A DNA stretch of 23,224 nucleotides from Vairimorpha apis BRL 01 (lineage: Eukaryota > Microsporidia > Nosematidae). Position 1 is the first letter of the stretch; each line of letters starts with the position of its first letter. The translations under genes were made by a program, and so were the position numbers. Below are positions 1 through 11,905 of this stretch, piece by piece. Location: contig KE647359.1 in the NCBI GenBank assembly GCA_000447185.1, positions 1 to 23,224 of the forward strand. The letters run 5' to 3'. The notes below the pieces were generated by a model. The model saw only the letters and a program-made list of their open reading frames with translations, was not told where the DNA came from and made no database searches.

Positions 1-1617
1 TGTTATTTTTTCATTTATAAAATAAAAATATAATCTTGAGTTTCTATTAATTTAAAAGTGTAATCTTTATATTGTAATTTTTTATGAAATAATAAAACAG
101 CTTTTTCTTATAATTTTTAAAATAACTTAAAAACATTTCAATATTTTAAAAATTTTATCTTTTATTAATTTACTTAATGGTTTTTACATAGATTTATATA
201 TTGTTAAAGTAAAAGTTTTTAAATAATTTTTTAACAATAAATAATACTTAAAATATTTACATTTTAAAGATATAAAATGTTGTAATTATATTTTATTTCA
301 TTATATATTTAAAAATACAATAATTTAATATAAATTTAAGAATATAATAAATAGACATATAAATCATGATGAATTTTTTTATTAGATAATTAATTATTAA
401 ATTAATTACATTTTTAAACAACTAAAAATTAATTTTTATAAAATTGCAATATTTATTTTTTCTAAAAATAAAAATATTATCATTTTATTATTTAAATCAG
501 TAATTGATTATGATATATATAGTATTAACGTTTAGATAAAACAGAAAAATCAGAAAAATCAGAAAAATATTGAACTATAAATGAATTAGGTTTGTTATAT
601 AGTTGTAAAGCAAAAATAGTACTATATCTGATAATATGAGACGGTTTAGTGGCAAAATTCTTTAAATACAGAATGTAATAATAAATCACCTATCGAATAT
701 AAGCATTTTTTTTATTTATAACTTTAAGAACATTTTTAATAGTATTTTAATGAATTACAGGATATAAGGCAGAATCATAGAATTAAAAGAAAATATAAGC
801 AATCTATTGTTTGTTAATGTGATAATAACATAGCAAAAAAGTAATAATTATTAACAATTAAATAATTTTATGATATTAATGGTATAAAAATTTCTTATTA
901 GTAATTAATACTATTAAAATTTTTAAACAACATTATAAAATTTATCCTGTAAAAAATATTTCTTTTTTTTATATAAAATGAAAATTTAATCAGTTGATTG
1001 TTTTATCATTAAAAGAATACATAATTATTAAATTTTTTAAATTTTTTTCTATATAATATAATAATAATCAAAATGATTCAATATAAAATTTTATAATTAG
1101 ATGCATGTAAAAAAATTATTTACAAATTAAACCTATAAATACTATACTATATTTTAAATATATAAAAAAAATTAACAAATATTTAATTTTCAAATACAAT
1201 TTTAAGTATTGAGTAAATCTTAAAATTATTTACTTTCTAATAATTTAAATATAAAATTACATTTAAATATTTCATTCTACTATTAAATCTATATAATTTT
1301 TATTTTATAAAAATAAAATGAAATATAAATATATTAGATTTTTCATGTTGTTGATCTATCTTAACTATATTAACATGTAGATATTGTTTATAGATAAAAA
1401 AATAGAGTAAAATTTTAAAATATTAAATACGAAATCTTCAATAAAAAAAACAATAATTAATACGTAAAATAATAAGATAATATAATTTTATATCTTAATA
1501 CTAATTACATTCATCATATATTATTTTTGTGAATAAATTTATAAAATAACTACTTTTTAAAAAACATATTTTTTAAATTTTAATTATTTTTTTTGACAAT
1601 TTCTAATTATTTTAATT
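1..1617. other. gene-free A/T-rich spacer
   Basis: I see no convincing gene here. Most of the stretch is A/T with stops in all frames. The part around 540-840 is less A/T-rich and contains a 9-bp triplicate. On the minus strand there is an open stretch of roughly 45 codons around 525-665 without a start codon. It may be an eroded mobile-element fragment, but I cannot name it. Confidence 0.6.
542..568. repeat. three tandem copies of CAGAAAAAT
   Basis: The 9-bp unit CAGAAAAAT occurs three times without a mismatch (542-550, 551-559, 560-568). It sits in the less A/T-rich islet of the first spacer. No function is visible; it could be a simple slippage product. Confidence 0.85.
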
Positions 1618-1626
1618 ACCCTTAGT
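1618..1626 (+). promoter_or_regulatory. CCC-type start motif of SMC2
   Basis: ACCCTTAGT stands directly before the ATG at 1627. Nearly the same string, ACCCTTATT, stands directly before the MscS-like gene at 6160. CCC-like motifs immediately upstream of start codons are a known feature of microsporidian genes. The motif supports the chosen start and very short leaders. Confidence 0.6.
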
Positions 1627-4624
1627 ATGTACATAAAAGATATAATTTTAGACGGATTTAAATGTTATGAAGAAAAAACAACTATAAAAAATTTAGATAA
1701 ATTTTATAATGCTATTACTGGTCTAAACGGTTCTGGAAAAAGTAATATTGTTGATGCTATAATTTTTGTACTTGGATTAGAAAGTAGAAAATTACTACGA
1801 ACAAATTCCCTTAAAGAATTAATTAATGTAAAAAGAAAAGATTGTAAAGTAACAATAGTTTTGAACAATAGTGACAAAAACAAAAGTCCCGAAGGATATG
1901 TTGATTATAATGAAATTATCATATCAAGATCATATGATTTCATGGGAAAATCGAAATTCATGCTAAATAATCATTCTTGTTCAATGAACACTATTCATAA
2001 GTTGTGCAGCAATATGGGCATCAATTCTGAAAAAGGTGAATTTTTTTTTATTATTATGCAAGGACATATCACAAAAATATTGAATATGAAAAGTAAAGAA
2101 ATAGGTAATTTAATAGAAGAGACATCGGGAACACGATCTTTTATTAAAGAAAAAGAAAAGGCAATTACAGCACTCGAAAAGAAAGAATTGAAATTGATTG
2201 AAGTAAAAGATACAATAATTAAACATATATCTCCTTTTTATAACAGATTAAGATCTGAAAGGGAATTGTTTAATAAGTATAAAACAAACAAAGAAAATTT
2301 AAAAATTTTATCAAAAGAACATCAAAAATTAAAAAAATAATCTTTGAAGATGAATTATCTAAAAATATTTTAAGTTTAAAAAATTATTTAGAAAATTATA
2401 TAAAAGATAAAAATTTACTAGATGAAGTTGAGCAAAGAATGAATGATTTAGAATGTATTGAATCTGATGAAAATAATATTAATATAAAAGAAATGTTAGA
2501 TGATGAAAAAATTAAATATGATGAGTTAAAAAATAATAATTTAAATGATAAATTAAATTGTATTAAAATTATCAGTTTACCAGAAAAAAAGTATGATTTA
2601 AAAATTTTAAAGGAAAAAGAAAATTTATTGATAAAAAAATTAAAAGTTTAAACACAGGATTAAATAATAATATTGATGTTTTTGAAGAATTAAATATATT
2701 GAAACAAAAAAAGTTGAATTAGAATTTAGATTAAAAAATTTACTTCTTTTAATATTGATGAAATCGAAAAAAAAATAGTTAATATAAGCAAATCTAAGAT
2801 AAATTTAGATGAACATGAAGAAGATAAACGGAAATATTTTAGTTTAAAATCCAAAATAAATTACACACCAGGTCATAATATATTTGGAACGGTAGATGAA
2901 AATATAAATTTAAAAAATGAAAAATATAGAGAAGCTATATTTACAATTCTAGGAAATAAAGCCAAATATATTATTGTTAACGATGAACAGACTGGGTCAA
3001 AGTTACTAAAAGATTCAGAAAAACGTGTTTCTGTAATACCTCTTAGTAAAATAAATGCAAAGTATATCAAAAATGATTTAATTAGAAAAGTTAAAAATGA
3101 AGGAGGTATACATGCTATAGATTTAGTAGAATTTGATTCTAAATATAAAAAAGCAATGGAGCATGTTTTTAATGGATATTTTATTTTTGAATATTCTGAT
3201 GCTGCTCAAAAAATATGCTATGAATATAAAATAATATGTGTAACACTTGATGGTTCAATTTATGATCCTAAAGGTACACTTACAGGTGGTAAATTAAATT
3301 ATAAAATTGATATAATAAAAAGATCAGATATTGAAATTTTAGAGAAAAAATAAAAATGATGAGTACAAAAATGCTCAATATAAAAAATATAGTGATGAAT
3401 TGCTGACACTCAAGAAACAACAAAAAGAATATAGTCAGAAAATCGAATTAGAGGAAGAATTTAATTTATTAAATATAAAAATTGATACAATTTCTAAATT
3501 TGATAATTTGGATATAAGAAAAGAATTAGAATTTATACGTAAAAATATTATAGAAGCTATAAAAGAAGAAAATAGAACATAAGTCATATAAAAACACAAA
3601 ATAAAAAAAATGAAGAAAAAATCAAAAGCATTAAAGAACAAATTTTGAAAAACGAACAATCTTTAGAAGAAATAAGAAAGAAAATTATTAATTTACAAAA
3701 CAAATTAGGTGAAGACGAAATTAAGATTAGTAATAAAAGACTCAGTACACGACAAATTGAAGGTTTTGAGCCCAAACAACAGTATTTAATAAAAAATATT
3801 TCCAAACTAAAAATTCGAATAATAAAATTATACAACGAAATTAACAAACAATTGACTAGTGATGAATCTGTAAATTTAACATTTACTAATTCAAATGATT
3901 TTTCAAATAGTTTTATAGACGTTTCAGATCAATTTAAAATTGACAGAAATATTTTTTGTATTTCTAATAAAGAAATAGATGAGCAAAATCATAAGGATAT
4001 AATAACACAATTATCAGAATTGGAATCAAATATTGCAATATGTAAAGAGACCAAAGCTATTAGAATGGAATCTTCAAATTTCAATTTATTAGAAAAAAAT
4101 GAATTGATGATAAAAATATACAAGAAAAAATTCAGTTACTCGAATTAGATAAACAAAAAATACTTAATAGCATCGCAAATTTTGATTTACTTGGAATTAA
4201 AGAAAATGATAGAGCTTTTAAGCATCTTAATCTGGAAATAGGAAAATTTTTAAGATATTTTTTTAAAGACTCTGATGTAAAAATTATAAAAAACAATAAA
4301 TCAAATTTATTTGAAATGAAAGTAAAAATAGGAAATTGGAAAGAATCTCTTAATGAATTAAGTGGTGGACAAAGAAGTCTTATTGCACTGTGTATGATTT
4401 TTTCTATTCTAACATATAAACCAACTCCGTTTTATATTTTTGATGAGATTGATTCTGCTTTAGATTTGAATTACACTCAAAATATAGGGGAAATTTTAAA
4501 AAAAGAATTTAATAATAGTCAGTTTATTGTAATTAGTCTTAAAAATGGGCTATATGAAAATGCAAATAATGTTTATAAAGTGTTTATTAAAGATGGAAAA
4601 TCTAATATATGTCAAATTAAGTAA
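1627..4624 (+). CDS. SMC2: SMC2, condensin ATPase subunit; frame broken at seven sites
   Basis: SMC2 pairs with SMC4 in condensin, which compacts mitotic chromosomes using ATP. The first segment (1627-2340) starts MYIKDIILDGFK and holds Walker A GLNGSGKS (residues 32-39) and the SMC2-type Q-loop IMQGHITKILNM (143-154). A hinge lies at about 2850-3300, ending in a stretch with YDPKGTLTGG. The last segment has the signature LNELSGGQRS (4349-4378) and Walker B with D-loop YIFDEIDSALD (4433-4465). Coiled coils lie on both sides of the hinge. The span is about 1000 codons, a little short for SMC2 (about 1170-1200). Reading continues across 2331-2337, 2633-2639, 2706-2712, 2733-2738, 3345-3350, 3573-3582 and about 4112-4130 only if the frame shifts by one at each. 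The gaps contain no intron signals. It may be a pseudogene, an assembly artefact, or a gene rescued by slippage. The family assignment is firm; functionality is open. Confidence 0.9.
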
Positions 4625-6150
4625 AAATTATAAAGTTTTTGTATTTTTAAAATTAATAATTGTGAAAAAAAATTAAATTATTTTTGTTTTTATTTTAAAT
4701 ATATATATATTACAACAGTTATTTTTTATGTTTAAGTAATTTTCAATATATTTTATTAAAAGATCATAATTAATAATTGCTGTAACTAGTATAAAAATTT
4801 TGTAATTAAGTATAATATATAATTAAAAAAAAGTTAATAATTTCCTATTAAGTATTGTTTAAAAATTTTATATACATAAAAATTAAATTTTGGTTTTTTA
4901 AAGTGAATAATATTTAAATAATATAAAAAAATAAATATTATTATTTTATACCTTTTTTCTAATTTATTTCTCAAAAAATTATTTTTAAAATATAGTCTAA
5001 TTGTTTAAACTAAAAAAAATTCAAAATTTATCATAAACTAATAATTTATAGAATGTAAATGAAAAATAAATAAAATTATTTTATATAAAAAAATGATTCA
5101 TTGATATTTAGACCTTTATAAGAAAAATTTATTTTAATTTAAATATAGCATTTTTTGACAATAGATAATAAGTTTTTAAATGATTATTGCATTATCTATA
5201 CTTAAAGTTTTTTATATTATAAGTTAATGTTAAAAAATGTAAGTTTTTTGTTAATAATATACATCACTTAATTTGATAGAATTTATATTCTTTATCATAT
5301 ATTTTTAAATTTATAAATTAGTTTTTTAATAGTTTTTAAAATGCAAAACAAAAAAATTAGTATATTATATTACATTTTATATTTAATTAAAATCTTAAGA
5401 ATAAAATAATGTATAAATCTTTTTTATATAAATTTTAAACGAACAAAATCATATATTTTTTTTTATTTACATTTTTAATTATTTTTGTAATTATATATAA
5501 CATATTATAATACTCAATATTTGATTTTTTTAAAAATTACTTTATTCTATAAATAAAACAAACAAATTAAATTATTAACATATATTAATAATTTTTTAAA
5601 ATATATAACTTGATATTTTTCGAGTTTTTATTAATTTAAATAGCTAATAAATATTAATTTTATTAGTACTTTACTTTACAATTATAAAAATGCTTTTTTT
5701 AATAAAAAAAAGTATTAAATTTATAAAATAAAAATTTAAATAAATATAACTTATATTACAATCTTGATTAAATTAAGTAAATAACAACCAAGTTTATTAA
5801 AAAAAAAGTTAATAATAAAAACATATAGTATTTTTAAATTTTATTTCAAATACTAAAATTTAAAATATTTCATTTAGATGTAGTTTATAAAAAAATCTTT
5901 TATTTAATTCAAAAATACAACAGAAATAAACATCAAAAGAATTTAAAAGTTAATTTTTTTTATTAATAAAAATAAAACCATATTTTTGTATAAAAATTAT
6001 GATTTAAATGATTAAATATTTTTTTAATTTTTTATATAATAAAAAATACGTTTTTTAATTAAAAGTTTCTTTTAAAAATTTATTATCAACTTCTTTATAA
6101 ATAACATATTCTATTATTTTAAATATTTATTTATATCAAATCAATTTCTC
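4625..6150. other. gene-free A/T-rich spacer
   Basis: No gene, tRNA-like fold or mobile-element remnant is visible. The only structure I noted is a 9-bp inverted repeat, ATAGATAAT at 5161-5169 and ATTATCTAT at 5191-5199, with a 21-nt spacer. That is not remarkable at this base composition. Confidence 0.6.
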
Positions 6151-6159
6151 ACCCTTATT
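6151..6159 (+). promoter_or_regulatory. CCC-type start motif of the MscS-like gene
   Basis: ACCCTTATT directly precedes the ATG at 6160 and differs at one position from the motif before SMC2 (ACCCTTAGT). It fixes the start and suggests the transcript begins only a few bases upstream. Confidence 0.6.
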
Positions 6160-8238
6160 ATGGATACTACGTTTAAATCAACTGAGATTCCAAATTCATC
6201 TTTTCTTTCAAATATAAAAAATCATTTTGTGGATATTATTAATTCAAGATATGGGAAATTAATGATAATATCAACATTTCTATTAATTCTTTCGTATTTT
6301 AGTCGAGATGTACAACTCACATTAAAATATGACTCAAATAATATAGATTATATAAGTCTTGGATTTATGTTTGTTATTTTAAGTATATCACTTATAACAT
6401 TTGTTATTTTAAGTTTGGCTTTAAAACATATATCTTACTGGTTACTGAAAAAACTTACTTTGTGTAATTCTATAATTTATTATATTAACGAATTATATGA
6501 ACATATAATTTTAGTTCTAATAACAATTTGCTTTTTGTCTTTTATTTCATATAAAAATTGTAATGGATGTATAGAAAATGATTATAAAGTTGAAGTTTAT
6601 TTTAAAGATGCACTTATAATTATGTTAATTACTATCTTATTGTTTGTTCTATTAAAAATATGGAGTAAAAAAATTGCTAGTAATTTTAATTATACAATTT
6701 ACATTGAAAGGATACGAAGATGTTTACTTGAAGAAACACTTATTTCTATACTTGAAATGAATGAACTCGAAGTAAAAGATTATGTTAGAACAGAATATGA
6801 AGAAATAACGATTAATAATGATAAACATAATGATTCAAATGAAGATAATTATGAAATTGATTTAGAAGATAATAACAATTATATTGATTCTAAAAATCAT
6901 AAAAATTATATTGAAAATACAGAAACTTTCATCATTAATAATACATTCACAAATGATGAAAATCCATTTATATTTGTTAAAAACCCTAGAAATAGCTATT
7001 ATGAAAATAATAATAGTGAGGATTATGTAAATGACAAAATCAATACAAATGATGAAATTTTTAAGAATAAAAAGTCTTCGCTAGTTGAGACTATTGGTAT
7101 TTTAAATAAAGAAACAGATAAAATGAAGGGGTTTTTTAAGTTTATTATAAAAGATGCTGATAATCCAGTTTATAAAAAAAGCCAGTTTTTAATTTCTAAA
7201 TACTGCAATGATACTGAACCAATTGAAGAAGATATTATAAAAAGAAGAATTCTTTTAAAAGAATTTACTAGTACTTATAAATATAAAAATATTAATATAT
7301 ACTCTGAAAAATATAAAAAGGAATTAAGACTAGAATCAAATAATTTATATAAAAAATTAAGCACATTGAATAAAATCATGGAATTAGGAGATTTAGAAAA
7401 ATATTTTTCAGAACCACTCTATTTTATAAATTTACTTAAAATTATTAAAAAAAGCAAAAAATATTTATTAGATAAAGAAGGAATTTATAACATTAAAGAA
7501 CATGTTTTTAGAGAAAAATATTTTCTTAATAAGAATCTAATTCAAATGAATTCTGTGATAGATAATGTAAGTGTATTTGTGAAAATAATGTTTATTTTAA
7601 TAGCGTTTGTTATGTTATATTTAAAGGCTTTTTCAGAAGTTGATTCTACGTCTGGTATTCTAAGTGCCATTTTGGGAGCACAGATTTTCTCAAATTCATT
7701 CAGTTCTAATGCCATAAACTCTTTAATATTTTTATTTATGATTCATCCGTATGACATTGGAGATAGAGTATTTATTAAAATAGACGGTGAGATTGAGAAT
7801 CTCGTAGTAGCAGAACTAAATGTATTTAGTACTGTGTTTTTCAGATGGAATGGTACGTGTGTATATATACCAAATAATGTTTTAAGTGGATTAGTAATTA
7901 CAAATGTACGAAGAAGTGGCATTGTAGCAGATTCTCATAAAATTCAAATCAATTCTAGAACTGATCAATCAAAGTTACTTAATTTAAAAAGTTTATTAGA
8001 AAAATTTTTAAGAGAAAATCCTGAACATTATACAGAATATGTAATGGTAAACTATGAATTTATAGAAAATAGTAATAAACTTCATATGAAAATTTATATG
8101 CAATATAAAACAAATAGTCAAAATTATGAATTATATCTTGAGAGAAAAACTATGTTTATTTCATTTTTAAACAGATGTTTAGAGAATCTGAATGTTGATT
8201 ATGTATTACCACCACAACGAGTTATATTAAAAAAATGA
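6160..8238 (+). CDS. MscS-family mechanosensitive ion channel, eukaryotic (Msy/MSL) type
   Basis: A 692-residue membrane channel expected to open under membrane tension and release ions or osmolytes during osmotic shock. Four N-terminal membrane helices are visible at about 33-50, 64-88, 115-133 and 149-168. A hydrophilic, Asn/Asp-rich stretch (about 205-310) follows, then a charged linker. A further helix (about 471-490) precedes the amphipathic pore region, rich in small residues (about 498-529). The MscS beta-domain follows with HPYDIGDRVFI (529-539) and YIPNNVLSG (569-577), the hallmark positions of the family. The linker before the last helix (about 430-470) corresponds to where fungal Msy1/Msy2 have an EF-hand; here the calcium ligands look degenerate. 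The reading frame is intact despite several A7 runs, unlike SMC2 next door. The layout argues for the fungal/plant type rather than the short bacterial MscS also reported in microsporidia. Its location (plasma membrane or endomembrane) is unknown. Confidence 0.88.
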   Translation: MDTTFKSTEIPNSSFLSNIKNHFVDIINSRYGKLMIISTFLLILSYFSRDVQLTLKYDSNNIDYISLGFMFVILSISLITFVILSLALKHISYWLLKKLTLCNSIIYYINELYEHIILVLITICFLSFISYKNCNGCIENDYKVEVYFKDALIIMLITILLFVLLKIWSKKIASNFNYTIYIERIRRCLLEETLISILEMNELEVKDYVRTEYEEITINNDKHNDSNEDNYEIDLEDNNNYIDSKNHKNYIENTETFIINNTFTNDENPFIFVKNPRNSYYENNNSEDYVNDKINTNDEIFKNKKSSLVETIGILNKETDKMKGFFKFIIKDADNPVYKKSQFLISKYCNDTEPIEEDIIKRRILLKEFTSTYKYKNINIYSEKYKKELRLESNNLYKKLSTLNKIMELGDLEKYFSEPLYFINLLKIIKKSKKYLLDKEGIYNIKEHVFREKYFLNKNLIQMNSVIDNVSVFVKIMFILIAFVMLYLKAFSEVDSTSGILSAILGAQIFSNSFSSNAINSLIFLFMIHPYDIGDRVFIKIDGEIENLVVAELNVFSTVFFRWNGTCVYIPNNVLSGLVITNVRRSGIVADSHKIQINSRTDQSKLLNLKSLLEKFLRENPEHYTEYVMVNYEFIENSNKLHMKIYMQYKTNSQNYELYLERKTMFISFLNRCLENLNVDYVLPPQRVILKK

Positions 8239-9937
8239 ACCCTATTATATTTCATATATTTGAAATTATATTACGTATTAAAAAAAATTATGTTAAAATT
8301 ATTTAAAATTTCAATAGTATTTTTAATTAATATAATGTATTTATTTAATATTTTTAATATTTGATTTTTTTGTATATTTTTATCTTTCAATTTTATTAAA
8401 ATATATTTAATTATAATTTTTAAATCATTATGAACATTTTTATAAAAATAAATACTTAAATTATTTTAAGTTTAATTAAATAGTTTTTTTATAAATTCTT
8501 TTAATTAAATTAAAATACATTATTTATTTATATATAAATCATATCAATTTTGTTATACGTAAACAGAATCAATGATTTGTCTAAATTTTACTCGTTTCAA
8601 TATAAATATAATTATTTAGTTTATTTAACTTTTTTCAATAAAAAAAATAAGAAAAAAAATAATTTCATATAAGATTCACAATCTATTATTCATTTGTAAC
8701 AAAATTAAAAATTCTTAAATTAAAGTAAAATTATAACATATACAAGTTTGCGCATTTAAAATATAAATTTGTAATCCATAAAATCATTGTTTAAAAAAAC
8801 ATTTAAATTTATTTTTTTTACACATAATTATTTTTAAGTTAATGTTTTCTTGTATTAGAAATAATTTATTTTAAAAATATAAAGAATTTATAATTTTAAA
8901 TTTTTTAATAAAAATCTAATGTTTTTAAAATCACAATATTAAGTAATCATATATTGATTTAAATTTATTATATTTTTTTTTATTGAAATTTAGATATCTT
9001 ATAAATTAAAATATGCAAATTTACGTTTATTTTTTTACCTAAATTATATATAGAATAAATTGAAAAAATAAAAATAAATAAAATTTGTTAATTTATACCT
9101 ACTAATTTAACAATTTTACAAAATTTTAAATCGATATTGTGTTTTTATAAATTTTAAATCTTAAAAACCATCACATAATTTTAAAATACTAACTCTATTC
9201 ATAAAGAATACTTTATATAATTAAAAATATTTTTTATTAAATCTAATTAAATCAAAAAAATTTCATAAAATTCAAAACTTGGCCGTAATTATTAATAAAA
9301 AAATCATTAAAAAACTGATATTTTATTTTAATTTTCTTAATCTTACATACAGAATTTTGTAAAAGAATTTATATATATATAAAGTTATTCAATTTAATCT
9401 TTAATCAAAAAATGTATAATTTTTAATGTTACACTTACATAATTTTGAAATCTTGTCGAATTTATCATAAAATTTTATAATTTTGGAAAAATAAATAAAG
9501 CTATTATTAGCATCTAAGAAAATTTTACGCTTCCGAATTAAGATTAAAGAATTTAATCTAAATTAATATTTATTGCAATTTTTTTTGTACACAAAAAAAA
9601 TTTAATATTTTAAAATATGTTTATTAATTTTTTATAAATATCAAATTCAATTTTGTTAGTTATAAAAAAATCATTAAAAAAATTTTAATATATTTTAAAA
9701 CATAAATATAATTAAATTTGACATTTATTTTATTTTATAAATTCGAAATTTTTATTTTTCAAGATAACTAAATATTGAATTATATTTTTAAAAATGTAAA
9801 TTATTGAACTTTTCTAAATAAAATTTTAATATAAAAAATTTAGTTTTAATCTAAAATAATTAAAAAAAAATTAAAATTTTATTACCTACTTTAGATTAAT
9901 TAAAATTTAAATATTTAAATTTGTGATTAATATCCTC
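8239..9937. other. gene-free A/T-rich spacer
   Basis: No gene is supported. A CCC occurs just after the MscS stop (AACCCTATTATA, 8240-8251), but only a 23-codon frame follows there. The rest is A/T with stops in all frames. Confidence 0.6.
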
Positions 9938-10827
9938 ATGATTAAAGATTCTAAAATTTTAACAAGAAAGATCACTGAGATATGTAAGGATAATGATTTA
10001 AAAAAATATTTGATATGTTAGATTATAATATTATAGGTGGTAAAAAAACAAGATCTATATTTTTTACTCACATGTGTAAATTTAATAAACAAAATAAAAT
10101 TTCAGAAAATGAGAAAGAAATAACACAGTTTGTATTTGAATTGTTTCATTCTTCATTTCTTATTTCTGATGATATTATGGATATGTCAAAAATAAGAAGA
10201 AACAAACCGTGTTATCATTTTATAAGAAAAATGTTTTCTCTTCGAGATTCGTTATTTTTTTTTACTTTAGGCACTAAATTAATAAATTTAAAATGTAAAA
10301 AAATTTATCGAGAAACGTATTTTATTACATGTTTAGGACAGATTTTAGATACAAAATCAAAATTTAAATACGAATACACAAAACATATTTATAATAAAAT
10401 TTGTGAACTAAAAACTAGTGCATATACAGTCTATATGCCTTTATATTGCGGATTTGTAATGAATAATGTAAATATTCCAGATTATTTACTATCATTAACA
10501 AATCTTGCTGGTACAATCTATCAAATGTTTGATGATTTTCTAAATTTTCAACCTCAACGGGCAAAAAAATCTTGTAATGATCTTGAAGAATTTAAATTAA
10601 CGTATTTTACATATAAAATAAATGAGCTTTATCCAGATGATTTAATTGTAAAAAAATATTTTGAAGAAAAAATTATTGATGATAAAATTTTTATATTAAT
10701 TAAAAAAATATTTGATATCTATCAAAAGGAGAGACTTGAATTACGTAATAAAATGGAAAAATTAATTGTTTCTAAAGATAAGCAATATTTAGATGTTATT
10801 TTTGAGATTTTAAATGTTTATCAATAA
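9938..10827 (+). CDS. polyprenyl (farnesyl/geranylgeranyl) diphosphate synthase, one frame break
   Basis: This family condenses isopentenyl diphosphate with allylic diphosphates to make FPP or GGPP for prenylation, dolichol and sterol-type products. The main frame (10015-10827, 270 aa) shows the IPP-binding GGKKTR (8-13), the first Asp-rich motif DDIMD (52-56) followed by RR (61-62), the conserved KTS (133-135), and a second Asp-rich region FDDFLN (172-177). The last Asp of the second DDxxD is Asn here, and the GxxxGTD segment after it is degenerate. I place the start at 9938: the frame from there encodes about 25 helical residues and runs into the LDYN block if one A is added to the A7 run at 10000-10006. 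The total is about 296 aa, short against about 350 for fungal FPP synthase. Phe at position -4 but Ser at -5 before DDIMD leaves the chain length (C15 or C20) undecided. Confidence 0.8.
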
Positions 10828-11905
10828 ATTTTAATGTGTTAAAGTTTTGTTGAATTTTATAAAGTCTTGTAATATTAAATTTAGAAATATTTAATATCAA
10901 AAGTTCATAAAAAGTATTTTAAAAAGACATTTAAAGTATTAAATTTTATAAATTTATTACATATATATAAGTACTGTTTTATTTTTTTAATTTTTGAATT
11001 TTGTTATATATGAGAATTTATGTATACATGTTTATGATTTTTTAAAGTTTTAGTTTTTAATAGTCTTTATATAAAAAAGATAAAAATAGAATTATCGTTT
11101 GATATTGTTTTATATTTCATTTTAAATAATTAAAATTGAATTTGTTTTGTAAAATAACAATAATTAAAATTTTAAAAAAAAATTTTAAATTTTTTTTTCT
11201 AATTAATTAAAAACAAAAAATACAAAAAAATTGTATATACGTATAAAAGTTAATCTTTTTATAATTTTATTGTTTGAAAATGGTATATTTAATAAAAGTA
11301 ACTATTACTATTTTAATTTAAAAATATATAAACTTTATACATAATTTATATTATATAAAAATCAGAATGTTTTCTTTATAAAACCAATTAACTAAAATTT
11401 ATTAAAAATTAATTTTATATTAGATTTTTATTTTTATAAAAAATTTATAAAATAAAGTTTTTTAAACTATAATGATAGTATAATTTTTTTTAAATTTTAA
11501 AAAATTTGTAAAATAAAGTTTTTTAAACTATAATGATAGTATAAATTTTTTTAAATTTTAAATTTAAACAAAGCAAATTTTAAATTAGAAATTTTCTTTT
11601 AAAAATTATTATATATGACACATATATAATAAAAAACAATATTTTTTAACAAATTAACCAAACCTTTAATATAAGACTTAATAATAAACATAGATATTTT
11701 ACTAAAACATCTAAATCACTTTATTTTAAGTAAATTATTGTATTAAATCGAATAATAATATATAATTTCTATTTTTAAATCAATAAATGTTATTTTTAAA
11801 ATTAAAAAAAACTTAATAAATTTTATTAAAAAATAAAATTTATTGTTTTTTACACGATATCAATAATTTTGCAGCATTATAAAAAAAATATTTTTATATT
11901 AATAG
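10828..11905. other. gene-free spacer with a tandem duplication
   Basis: No gene is visible. The notable content is the 61-bp tandem duplication at 11440-11560, annotated separately. The region runs directly into the higher-G+C islet at 11906. Confidence 0.6.
11440..11560. repeat. 61-bp tandem duplication, two copies
   Basis: A unit containing AAATAAAGTTTTTTAAAC and ACTATAATGATAGTATAA occurs twice, 61 bp apart (AAATAAAG at 11450 and at 11511), with very few mismatches. Each copy contains the small hairpin ACTAT-AATG-ATAGT. The near identity in spacer DNA implies a recent duplication. Confidence 0.85.

Noticed and set aside
525..665. Transposase fragment on the minus strand
   Set aside because: A short string (IRYSTIFA) loosely resembles ISXO2-like proteins, but there is no second motif and no ordered match.
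2873..3070. Minus-strand open frame of 65 codons
   Set aside because: It lies antisense to the SMC2 hinge, which is clearly the coding strand there.
3435..3847. Two minus-strand open frames (3435-3659 and 3584-3847)
   Set aside because: Both are antisense to the SMC2 coiled coil; Phe/Ile/Leu-rich products are the usual shadow of Lys/Glu/Asn-rich coding sequence.
2340..4316. Introns joining the SMC2 pieces
   Set aside because: Coding sense runs through every junction with only a one-base shift; no stretch needs to be removed and no GT…AG boundaries are required.
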